Shown here: positions 1-5,059 of the stretch, in pieces
Layout of the letters: each line of letters starts with the position of its first letter
Numbering within the stretch: the first letter of the stretch is position 1
DNA from: Clostridia bacterium
GTDB lineage: Bacteria > Bacillota > Clostridia > Christensenellales > Borkfalkiaceae
Length of the DNA: 5,059 bases
Reading direction: 5' to 3'
Assembly (NCBI GenBank): GCA_029052615.1
Contig: JAIDIR010000250.1
Location: 1-5,059 of the forward strand
Notes under the pieces: model-generated
Database searches by the model: none
Seen by the model: only the letters and a program-made list of their open reading frames with translations
What the model was told of the DNA's origin: nothing
Made by a program: the position numbers and the translations under genes

Positions 1-67
1 CTATCTGCGTTGCCGTCAGCCTTTTGCGGTTTTCGATTGATATTAAATGACTTTCGTTCTGTTCCAT
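1..67 (-). CDS. yabP: YabP-family sporulation protein, N-terminal part (cut by window edge)
   Basis: Only the first 22 codons are present; the gene runs off the left edge. The ATG at 67-65 is preceded by a good Shine-Dalgarno sequence (GAGGTG, 76-81) eight bases upstream, which fixes the start. The visible peptide includes SHLISIENRKRLTATQI. This resembles the N-terminus of Clostridial YabP proteins, where a short acidic lead is followed by a conserved ENR(K/E)xLxxTG-like segment. In Bacillus subtilis yabP is a mother-cell gene read by sigma-E and lies beside yabQ and divIC; its molecular role is not well defined. A sigma-E-like promoter just upstream (87-115) agrees with this call. The related family member YqfC is the main alternative. 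The call rests on 22 residues, so it is tentative; the next bases to the left should show the rest of the domain and perhaps yabQ. Confidence 0.6.
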   Translation of the reverse strand, partial: MEQNESHLISIENRKRLTATQI

Positions 68-75
68 AAAAAATA

Positions 76-81
76 CACCTC
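76..81 (-). promoter_or_regulatory. Ribosome binding site of the yabP-like gene
   Basis: On the minus strand the sequence reads GAGGTG, eight bases before the ATG at 67. It is a strong Shine-Dalgarno match and supports the partial reading frame at the left edge being a real gene start. Confidence 0.7.
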
Positions 82-86
82 GCTTT

Positions 87-115
87 AATATATTTCAGCG
101 GGGTGCATATTATGA
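87..115 (-). promoter_or_regulatory. Candidate sigma-E type sporulation promoter
   Basis: On the minus strand, TCATAAT (109-115) fits the sigma-E -35 pattern (roughly KMATAWT). After exactly 14 bases comes AATATATT (87-94), which matches CATACAMT at about five of eight positions. Fourteen bases is the usual sigma-E spacing. It sits in the only gap before the sporulation gene, and B. subtilis yabP is sigma-E dependent. The weak points are the imperfect -10 and a predicted start only a base or two ahead of the Shine-Dalgarno sequence, giving an unusually short leader. The match was made by eye; short AT-rich motifs arise easily by chance. Confidence 0.4.
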
Positions 116-119
116 AATT

Positions 120-437
120 TTAAGATTTTTTAACGCGCTTTTTGGGCAGCGGCGTTACCTGTTTTAAAATGCCTACGACCTTTTCGGTGAGGTCGGTATT
201 TTCGATATCGAGAATATAATGCTCCTTTGCGCCATCGTACGGATAGCCTTTATCCGCTTCCGACATAAGCTCTTCAAGCTCCTTTACCTGCTTTACAAAA
301 ACGGTGTTGTCGCAGACTAAAAGCACGGGCTTACCTTCGATATAGACCATATATTCGCCGAACATCTTTTTGTAAGTTGCTTCCTCGCCGCGCAGCTGTT
401 CGCAAACGAATTGTATATAAGACAAATCGGTAGCCAT
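120..437 (-). CDS. Stand-alone TfoX N-terminal domain protein
   Basis: This 105-residue soluble protein matches the TfoX/Sxy N-terminal domain (PF04993 type). The signature is visible: an N-terminal helix, then TYKKMFGEYMVYIEGKPV (residues 21-37), where the family has a (K/R)MxGEY core, and later YPYDGAKEHYILD (65-77), where the family has a P(Y/F)xGAK segment. The C-terminus is a short basic tail (PKKRVKKS). Full TfoX/Sxy proteins of Gammaproteobacteria carry a second C-terminal domain and switch on competence genes with CRP; this protein has only the N-terminal half, as is common in Firmicutes, and its job is unknown. It should not be called a competence regulator. The ATG at 437 overlaps the stop codon of the upstream peptidase gene (TAATG), with GGAGGA six bases ahead, so it is very likely translated with that gene. 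It is the last gene before the 52-base gap to yabP. Confidence 0.85.
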   Translation of the reverse strand: MATDLSYIQFVCEQLRGEEATYKKMFGEYMVYIEGKPVLLVCDNTVFVKQVKELEELMSEADKGYPYDGAKEHYILDIENTDLTEKVVGILKQVTPLPKKRVKKS

Positions 438-1102
438 TACTCTTCCTCCGCCTGCGGTGTTTGCTCGGCAACGGGCGCTTGCTCCTCAACCTCGTCAGAA
501 TAAGCGTAAAACACCTGACAGGGTCCGTCGTCGCTGACGAGCACCTGCTTTTTGCGGTACTTGAAAAGAAGTATGCCGGTGACCCACAAATCGCCTATGC
601 AACCGCCGAAATGCAGCGAGAAAAGCATTATAATAACCAATGCCCAAACGTTGTCGGGCAGCAGGCAATACGCAATTATCATCCAGATGCTGTGCAGAAC
701 GAAGGGCGCAAGCGTGGCGATTAAAGAAGTCTTTTTGTTTACGTACCCTTCCTTAAGTCCGCAATAAGCGACCGTCAAGGTCATTCCGAATCTCAGCTTT
801 TGTCTGGTAAGAAGCTTATACGCCGCGCCGTGAGTAAGCTCGTGCACGACTAAATACAATATCATGCTTACGCAGAACACAGCCGCCGCAATTAAGAGTA
901 TTACCGGATCTTCATTGTAAAACTGATGGCTGTTTAAACCGTATTTGGCAAGATATAAAGCCACGATTAACGCTAAGGCAATTGCCCCCGCAATGACGTT
1001 TAACACGACGCCGACCGAGGTCTTTTTTGCGTCTATGCGGTAGTCCTCCTTAAAGCCCTGCGGCAGGTCCTTATAATAATTTGCAAGCTTTTGCTTTTCC
1101 AT
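437..1102 (-). CDS. DUF3267-type putative membrane zincin peptidase
   Basis: This 221-residue integral membrane protein carries a zinc-peptidase motif HELTH (HExxH, residues 87-91) at the cytoplasmic or inner end of the second hydrophobic segment. Hydrophobic stretches lie at about residues 30-53, 66-86, 126-148 and 152-180. A later HFGGCIGDLW segment (164-173) holds an Asp (171) that could be the third metal ligand, as in other membrane-embedded HExxH/xD families. This layout, with the GDxW segment followed by a basic stretch and a short soluble tail, resembles the DUF3267 putative zincin family (PF11667). Substrate and role are unknown. The C-terminal 20 residues are acidic and Glu/Gln/Pro/Ala rich, probably disordered. 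The ATG at 1102 overlaps the typA stop (TAATG). Only a weak AAGG lies about a dozen bases upstream, so translation probably depends on ribosomes finishing typA. Family assignment is from motif and topology; metal binding and activity are inferred. Confidence 0.8.
   Translation of the reverse strand: MEKQKLANYYKDLPQGFKEDYRIDAKKTSVGVVLNVIAGAIALALIVALYLAKYGLNSHQFYNEDPVILLIAAAVFCVSMILYLVVHELTHGAAYKLLTRQKLRFGMTLTVAYCGLKEGYVNKKTSLIATLAPFVLHSIWMIIAYCLLPDNVWALVIIMLFSLHFGGCIGDLWVTGILLFKYRKKQVLVSDDGPCQVFYAYSDEVEEQAPVAEQTPQAEEE
444..449 (-). promoter_or_regulatory. Ribosome binding site inside the end of the peptidase gene
   Basis: GGAGGA on the minus strand lies six bases before the ATG at 437. It is made from the last glutamate codons (AEEE-stop) of the upstream gene, so the coding tail and the translation signal of the TfoX-like gene are the same bases. 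It confirms the start and shows that this TAATG junction has its own strong initiation site. Confidence 0.75.
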
Positions 1103-2934
1103 TACTCTAAGCCTTTTTTAGCCTTTGCGTTTGCCTTGGCGCGCAGCTCGCTGTCGAGTATGCGCTTTCTAATACGGATATTTTTGGGCGTGATTTCCAG
1201 AAGCTCGTCGTCGCCGATAAATTCAAGACACTCTTCAAGGCTCATTTTCTTGGGGGTGATAAGCCTTAACGCGTCGTCAGATGCCGAAGAACGGGTATTG
1301 GTGAGGTGCTTGGTCTTGCAGACGTTGACGTTTATGTCCTCGTTCTTGGGGCTTTCGCCTATGACCATGCCCTCGTACACGGGCGTGCCCGCGCCGATGA
1401 ACAGTGCGCCTCTGCCCTGCGCGTTGAACAGTCCGTAGGTAACCGCTTCACCCGTTTCAAACGCGACAAGCGAGCCGGTGTTGCGGCGGCTTAAATCGCC
1501 CTTGTACGGCTGGTATTCGAAGAACACGCTGCTCATTATGCCCTCACCCTTGGTCGAGGTCAAAAACTCCGACTTGTAGCCGAACAGTCCGCGCGCGGGA
1601 ATTAAGAATTCAAGGCGCGTGCGCGTGCCGATTGCCGACATATGCAAAAGCTCGCCCTTGCGGTTGCCCATACTCTGGAAGATTGCTCCGGTAGCTTCGT
1701 CTGGAACGTCGACTATCAGTCTTTCGACGGGCTCGCAGCGCACCCCGTCGATTTCCTTGTACATAACGCGCGGCGTGGATACCTGGAATTCGTAGCCGTC
1801 GCGGCGCATTTCCTCGATTAAAATGGAAAGATGCATTTCGCCCCTGCCGCACACGCGGTATCTGTCCGCCGAGTCGGTTTCCTCAACCTTTAAAGAGACG
1901 TCGCGCAGAAGCTCGCGGAACAGCCTGTCGCGCAAGTGGCGCGTGGTGACGAACTTGCCGTCCTTGCCCGCGAAAGGCGAATCGTTGACCGAGAAGGTCA
2001 TTTCGACGGTGGGCTCGGTTATCTTGACGAACTTGTGCGGTTCGGGGCAGGTCGGCGAGCAAACCGTGTCGCCTATGTTTATCTTTTCAAGACCCGAAAA
2101 GCAAACTATATCGCCCGCCTTTGCCTCCTCGACGGGCTCGCGCGCAAGTCCTTCAATCTGGTACAGATTGACTATCTTACCCGCAACCTTGAGCTGGGGA
2201 TTGTTGTAGTTGGTTAAAACGACGGCTTGTCCCGCCTTGGCAACGCCGCGCTCTATTCTGCCTATGCCTATTCTGCCGACGTAATCGTTATAGTCGATGG
2301 ACGAACAGAGAATCTGCGTTTCGCCCTCGGTATCAACTTCCATAGGCTGGATATGTTCCAGTATGGTTTCGAAAAGGGGCGTTAAATCTTTACCCGGTAC
2401 GTTTAAATCAAGCGTTGCCGTGCCGTCCCTGCCCGAGCACCATACGACGGGCGACATAAGCTGGTCGTCGGACGCGTTGAGTTCGAGCAACAATTCCAGA
2501 ATTTCGTCCTGCACCTCGTTAAGGCGGGCGTCGGGACGGTCGATTTTGTTGACGACGATGATAAGTCTGTGACCCATTTCAAGCGCCTTTTGCATAACGA
2601 AACGGGTCTGCGGCATGGGTCCTTCCGCCGCGTCCACGAGCACCAGAACGCCGTTGACCATCATCATTACGCGCTCCACCTCGCCCGAAAAGTCGGCGTG
2701 CCCCGGAGTGTCCACGACGTTTATCTTTACGCCGTTATAGTGCAGGGACGTGTTCTTTGCAAGAATGGTAATGCCCCTCTCTCTTTCGATATCGCCCGAG
2801 TCCATTACCCTTTCTTCAACCGCCTGGTTGTCGCGGAAGGTGTGGCTCTGCTTTAACATTGCGTCGACAAGCGTCGTCTTGCCGTGGTCTACGTGCGCGA
2901 TTATCGCCACGTTTCTCAAATCTTCTCTTAACAA
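1102..2934 (-). CDS. typA: TypA/BipA ribosome-associated GTPase
   Basis: A 610-residue translational GTPase, full length for the family (about 605-615). The GTPase motifs are intact: AHVDHGKT (13-20), the switch I RGITI (53-57), DTPGHAD (75-81), NKID (129-132) and SGRDG (167-171). They are followed by an EF-G-like beta-barrel domain (about 200-300), two alpha/beta domains (about 305-480) and the BipA-specific C-terminal domain, which ends with TPKNIRIRKRILDSELR and a lysine-rich tail. EF-G domain IV is missing and the BipA C-terminus is present, which separates it from EF-G, LepA and TetM. TypA binds the 70S ribosome and helps large-subunit assembly and growth at low temperature or under stress. 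The start is TTG (2934-2932), giving the typical (M)xREDLRNVAIIAHVDHGK opening; GAGGT lies six bases ahead and no in-frame ATG fits better. It follows gpsA by 48 bases and overlaps the peptidase gene by one base. Confidence 0.98.
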   Translation of the reverse strand: MLREDLRNVAIIAHVDHGKTTLVDAMLKQSHTFRDNQAVEERVMDSGDIERERGITILAKNTSLHYNGVKINVVDTPGHADFSGEVERVMMMVNGVLVLVDAAEGPMPQTRFVMQKALEMGHRLIIVVNKIDRPDARLNEVQDEILELLLELNASDDQLMSPVVWCSGRDGTATLDLNVPGKDLTPLFETILEHIQPMEVDTEGETQILCSSIDYNDYVGRIGIGRIERGVAKAGQAVVLTNYNNPQLKVAGKIVNLYQIEGLAREPVEEAKAGDIVCFSGLEKINIGDTVCSPTCPEPHKFVKITEPTVEMTFSVNDSPFAGKDGKFVTTRHLRDRLFRELLRDVSLKVEETDSADRYRVCGRGEMHLSILIEEMRRDGYEFQVSTPRVMYKEIDGVRCEPVERLIVDVPDEATGAIFQSMGNRKGELLHMSAIGTRTRLEFLIPARGLFGYKSEFLTSTKGEGIMSSVFFEYQPYKGDLSRRNTGSLVAFETGEAVTYGLFNAQGRGALFIGAGTPVYEGMVIGESPKNEDINVNVCKTKHLTNTRSSASDDALRLITPKKMSLEECLEFIGDDELLEITPKNIRIRKRILDSELRAKANAKAKKGLE

Positions 2935-2940
2935 AATTCT

Positions 2941-2945
2941 ACCTC
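2941..2945 (-). promoter_or_regulatory. Ribosome binding site that decides the TTG start of typA
   Basis: GAGGT on the minus strand lies six bases before TTG at 2934. With the family's conserved opening REDLRN beginning two residues later, it makes TTG the start codon with little doubt. Confidence 0.75.
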
Positions 2946-2957
2946 TATTTTTTGCGG

Positions 2958-2986
2958 AATTTATCCGTTGTATTGTCGTAAATCAA
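2958..2986 (-). promoter_or_regulatory. Weak candidate sigma-A promoter before typA
   Basis: On the minus strand, TTGATT (2981-2986, overlapping the gpsA stop codon) and TAAATT (2958-2963) are separated by exactly 17 bases. Each matches the TTGACA/TATAAT consensus at four of six positions. The -10 lies 12 bases before the typA ribosome binding site, a workable distance. This is the largest gap inside the cluster, so an internal promoter letting typA be expressed apart from the upstream genes is plausible. The match is modest and unproven. Confidence 0.3.
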
Positions 2987-3972
2987 AATGAAAATTCGTT
3001 CTTTATGCTGCGGTCGAACAGCTTTAATATGACGTGCAGACAGTCGTGCTCGCCCTTGCCGAACTCGTCGGATTCGAAGCACCCCTCGTAAACGGCGTTG
3101 GTTATGGGCAGCTCGATATTGTATTTATCGCCCAGCGCCTTCATTGCCTTGGCGGTCATAACGCCCTCGGCAAGCTTGCCGAAGTGCTGACCCTTTGCCA
3201 TCATTTCGCCGTACGTGCGGTTGTGGGAATAGGGCGAAAAAAGCGTCGTTTCGTAGTCGCCCAGATGCGCAAGACCGTAAGCCGACATTTCGTTGCCGCC
3301 CATAGCCTTTATAAGCTTTGCAACCTCGAACGCGCCCCTTGCCATTAAGGGACCCTTTAAGCTGGTGTAGCCGCTTCCGTCCAGCACGCCCGCGGCAATG
3401 CCCAGAACGTTTTTCGCCGCCGCACCCACTTCGGTGCCCAGAAGGTCGTTGCCGTAGTAAAAGCGGATTAAATTGGATTTGAAGTTTTCGGCAAGATATT
3501 TTTTAAGTTGGTCGTTGGTGCTGTCTATAATCATGCAGTTGGGCACGCCCGCCGTGAACGACTGTATGTGTCCGGGACCTACCCACACCGCGATTTTGTC
3601 GCTTTTAATTCCGCTGTCGGTCATAACCTCGGAAAGGCGCTTGCCCGTCGACTCCTCAATGCCCTTCATACACAGCACGAAAATCTTGTCGGCAACGGGG
3701 TGCTTTACGACCTTTTGCATAAACTCGCGCAGCGCCTGAGAGCTGATGGAAATGATTATAACCTCGCTTTCCTTCAAAGCGTAAGCAAGGTCGGAGGTCA
3801 GCGTTATGCTCTTATCGAGCGCGACGTATTCGTTTTTGCCCTCCGCCTTTAAAATGTCGTAGGACTCTCTGCCGTCTTCACCGTATAGTATTACGTTGTT
3901 TTTGAGTACGGTGGCGTGATACCAGGCGATGAACGAGCCCCACCTGCCGCAACCGAGCACGGAAATTTTCAT
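2983..3972 (-). CDS. gpsA: Glycerol-3-phosphate dehydrogenase [NAD(P)+], divergent type
   Basis: This cytoplasmic enzyme of 329 residues reduces dihydroxyacetone phosphate to sn-glycerol 3-phosphate, the backbone for phospholipids. The N-terminal Rossmann fold opens with GCGRWG (7-12), the GxGxWG nucleotide-binding loop. Then come CMKGIE (101-106, with the conserved Lys103), EVGAAAKNVLGIAAG (181-195, with Lys187), GLAHLGD (233-239, with Asp239) and SPYSHNRTYG (246-255, with the substrate-binding Asn-Arg pair at 251-252), all in family order. The usual GPSFAxEV segment is replaced by VGPGHIQSFTAGVPNCMII (131-149), and the loop near 200-207 reads SGYTSLKG, so it belongs to a divergent branch of the family. 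Length is normal and the catalytic residues are present, so it is probably active. The ATG at 3972 has AAGGA eight bases upstream. It begins 11 bases after recR. In many Bacillota gpsA instead lies with der and plsY, so this location is unusual. Confidence 0.93.
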   Translation of the reverse strand: MKISVLGCGRWGSFIAWYHATVLKNNVILYGEDGRESYDILKAEGKNEYVALDKSITLTSDLAYALKESEVIIISISSQALREFMQKVVKHPVADKIFVLCMKGIEESTGKRLSEVMTDSGIKSDKIAVWVGPGHIQSFTAGVPNCMIIDSTNDQLKKYLAENFKSNLIRFYYGNDLLGTEVGAAAKNVLGIAAGVLDGSGYTSLKGPLMARGAFEVAKLIKAMGGNEMSAYGLAHLGDYETTLFSPYSHNRTYGEMMAKGQHFGKLAEGVMTAKAMKALGDKYNIELPITNAVYEGCFESDEFGKGEHDCLHVILKLFDRSIKNEFSF

Positions 3973-3983
3973 TATGATTATCC

Positions 3984-4571
3984 TTAAATTTCTTTTCTTT
4001 CAACGAACGCGCGGGAAAGAGTTACCTCGTCGGTGTACTCGATTTCGCCGCCGATGGGTATGCCGTGGGCAAGGCGCGTAACGCGCACGTCCAGCGGCTT
4101 TAAAAGCTTGGAAATATACATTGCCGTGGCGTCGCCCTCCACGTCGGGATTGGTGGCGATTATAACTTCGGTCACGCCGCTAAGCCTTTCCAGAAGCTCC
4201 TTGATGCGTATATCGTTGGGTCCCACTCCGTCCATGGGCGAAATTACGCCGTGCAACACGTGGTAAACGCCCTTGTATTCCCTCAGCTTTTCCAAAGCTA
4301 TGACGTCCTTGGGCTCCTTGACTACGCAGATAACCGATTTGTCGCGCTTTTTGCAGACGTCGCAAATCTCCTCTTCGGAAAAGTTTCCGCATACCGAGCA
4401 ATAGCGCACCTTGGACTTGCATTCTAAAATGCTTTCGGCAAACTGCTTTGCTTCCTCGGGCGACATATCTATGATTTTATAGGCGTAACGCTGCGCCGTC
4501 TTTTTGCCAACGCCCGGCAGCTTGGAAAACTGGTTGATAAGTCTGCCGATAGGCTCGATAAAAGTATCCAT
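3984..4571 (-). CDS. recR: Recombination mediator protein RecR
   Basis: A 195-residue protein, close to the usual 198-200. It has an N-terminal helix-hairpin-helix (LPGVGKKTAQR, 18-28), a four-cysteine zinc finger (Cys58, Cys61, Cys70, Cys73), a Toprim domain (about 79-170, with ATNPDVEGDATAMYI at 139-153) and the C-terminal segment LAHGIPIGGEIEYTDEVTL with a short conserved tail. RecR works with RecO, and with RecF, to load RecA on SSB-coated single-stranded DNA during gap repair and replication restart. Its ATG overlaps the ybaB stop (TAATG) and has no strong Shine-Dalgarno sequence (only ACGGAC about a dozen bases upstream), so translational coupling to ybaB is likely. The order dnaX-ybaB-recR is widely conserved in bacteria. 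In many spore-forming Bacillota bofA follows recR; here gpsA does. Confidence 0.98.
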   Translation of the reverse strand: MDTFIEPIGRLINQFSKLPGVGKKTAQRYAYKIIDMSPEEAKQFAESILECKSKVRYCSVCGNFSEEEICDVCKKRDKSVICVVKEPKDVIALEKLREYKGVYHVLHGVISPMDGVGPNDIRIKELLERLSGVTEVIIATNPDVEGDATAMYISKLLKPLDVRVTRLAHGIPIGGEIEYTDEVTLSRAFVERKEI

Positions 4572-4936
4572 TATAACAGTCCGTTAAGTGCGCCCATATT
4601 GCCGAGGGGACCCATCTTTTTCTGGTATTCCTCGTCCGCCTTTTTATAGCCGTCGTTTATGGCAGCCATAATGAGGTCTTCCAGCATTTCCACGTCGTCC
4701 TCGTCCGAAAGGTCAACCATTTCGGAAATTTTGCTGCCGAACTCTATACCGTTTATTACCTTTTTGCCGTTCATATAGACGACTACGGTTTCGTCGCCCT
4801 CTTCGCCGCCGCCCGAAAAACCGAGGACTTCCATTTCTTCAAGCTCCGCTTCCGCCTGTTGCATCTGCTCCTGAATTTTCTGAGCCTGCTTCATAACGTT
4901 CTGCATTCCGCCGTTGCCGCCTCTGAATCCTGCCAT
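4571..4936 (-). CDS. ybaB: YbaB/EbfC nucleoid-associated protein
   Basis: A 121-residue member of the YbaB/EbfC family, whose small dimers bind DNA in a tweezer-like fold and associate with the nucleoid. Residues 11-37 form the long N-terminal helix (MQNVMKQAQKIQEQMQQ and following), rich in Gln, Glu and Met as in the family. A beta-sheet core follows, with VVVYMNGKKVINGIEF (51-66) matching the usual VxxxxNGxxxxxxxxI pattern, then the DVEMLEDLIMAAINDGYKKADE helix region (about 81-102). The protein is slightly longer than the usual 100-110, because of a Gly-rich N-terminus (FRGGNGG), an acidic loop GGGEEGDE (42-49) and a Gly/Leu/Asn-rich C-terminus (GPLGNMGALNGLL), where many homologues end in a Gly/Leu/Pro-rich tail. 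The ATG at 4936 has AAGGAG seven bases upstream. It starts 33 bases after the dnaX-like end and overlaps recR by one base. Confidence 0.95.
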   Translation of the reverse strand: MAGFRGGNGGMQNVMKQAQKIQEQMQQAEAELEEMEVLGFSGGGEEGDETVVVYMNGKKVINGIEFGSKISEMVDLSDEDDVEMLEDLIMAAINDGYKKADEEYQKKMGPLGNMGALNGLL

Positions 4937-4969
4937 AAAAAAACTCCTTGTTTGTTTTGTTAAATTCTT

Positions 4970-5059
4970 TTACTTAATCTGTATATCGGTGCCCTTGAAA
5001 TTTTCGCGGAGTTCGCCGATTGCCTTTTCGTACTTATCCTCGCCCTTTGGCTTTAAGCG
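4970..5059 (-). CDS. dnaX: C-terminal end of DNA polymerase III subunit tau/gamma (partial, by synteny)
   Basis: An open minus-strand frame enters at the right edge and ends with TAA at 4972-4970, giving the last 29 residues. The tail includes YEKAIGELRENFKGTDIQIK, a charged amphipathic helix followed by a short strand, compatible with the poorly conserved C-terminal domain of DnaX. The identity rests mainly on position: a gene directly upstream of ybaB and recR in the same direction is dnaX in most bacteria. DnaX is the clamp-loader subunit of the replicative polymerase. No Pfam-level motif is visible in this fragment, so the sequence alone cannot prove it. No terminator is seen in the 33 bases before ybaB, so the two are probably co-transcribed. 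Confidence 0.7.
   Translation of the reverse strand, partial: RLKPKGEDKYEKAIGELRENFKGTDIQIK

Noticed and set aside
92..118. Inverted repeat ATTTCA / TGAAAT with a 15-base loop between the TfoX-like gene and yabP
   Set aside because: A six-base AT-rich stem with a long loop and no T-run is too weak for a terminator; an operator role cannot be supported from one copy, and it overlaps the better-supported promoter candidate.
120..437. Naming the TfoX-domain protein as competence regulator tfoX/sxy
   Set aside because: It has only the N-terminal domain, and there are no competence genes or CRP-type sites nearby; the name would imply an unsupported function.
1610..1852. An 80-codon minus-strand frame inside typA in a different frame
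   Set aside because: Arg-rich composition typical of an out-of-frame reading; typA is intact across the region.
2955..2967. Small inverted repeat CGGA-TAAAT-TCCG between gpsA and typA, considered as a terminator
   Set aside because: The stem is only four base pairs and is followed by A residues, not T residues, on the transcribed strand, so it cannot be an intrinsic terminator.
1091..3091. Several plus-strand open frames of 60-130 codons opposite typA and gpsA, such as 1091-1438, 1823-2209 and 2750-3091
   Set aside because: They lie antisense to strongly conserved genes, have no family resemblance or convincing ribosome binding sites, and are low-complexity shadows of the real codons.
1..5059. 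CRISPR arrays, insertion sequences, tRNA or rRNA genes, toxin–antitoxin or phage genes
   Set aside because: The window is almost wholly filled with intact same-strand core genes; no direct repeats, terminal inverted repeats, tRNA-like folds or mobile-element proteins were seen.

Overview
This window looks like a piece of a bacterial chromosome from the Clostridia (Bacillota), probably a spore-forming lineage. Three things point there: the dnaX–ybaB–recR core, good GGAGG-type ribosome binding sites with one TTG start, and, at the left edge, the first codons of a YabP-family sporulation gene. Base composition is moderate and fairly even, with no visible sign of foreign DNA. A finer placement, such as an uncultured gut Christensenellales-like genome, would be a guess.

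Every gene I can support lies on the minus strand, so transcription reads from right to left. Starting at the right edge: the last 29 codons of a gene that by position is dnaX (DNA polymerase III tau/gamma); ybaB/ebfC (nucleoid-associated protein); recR (recombination mediator); gpsA (glycerol-3-phosphate dehydrogenase, of a divergent motif type); typA/bipA (ribosome-associated GTPase, TTG start); a membrane-embedded HExxH putative zincin peptidase of the DUF3267 type; a small stand-alone TfoX N-terminal-domain protein; and, after a 52-base gap, the start of yabP.

The genes are packed tightly. Three junctions (ybaB/recR, typA/peptidase, peptidase/tfoX-like) are TAATG, where the stop codon of one gene overlaps the ATG of the next by one base. 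The other gaps are 33, 11, 48 and 52 bases. No intrinsic terminator is visible in any gap. The simplest reading is one long housekeeping operon, with possible extra promoters in the 48-base gap before typA (a weak sigma-A-like match) and in the 52-base gap before yabP (a sigma-E-like match with the correct 14-base spacing).

Functionally, the right half is DNA replication and repair (DnaX, YbaB, RecR), the middle is phospholipid precursor synthesis (GpsA) and ribosome assembly or stress translation (TypA), and the left holds two poorly understood small proteins followed by a sporulation gene. There are no RNA genes, mobile elements, CRISPR arrays or long repeats, and no stretch over 300 bases lacks a gene. 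I see no convincing new multi-gene system. The most interesting points are the unusual gene order, the divergent GpsA motif, the coupling of an uncharacterised membrane peptidase to TypA, and the predicted sigma-E promoter.
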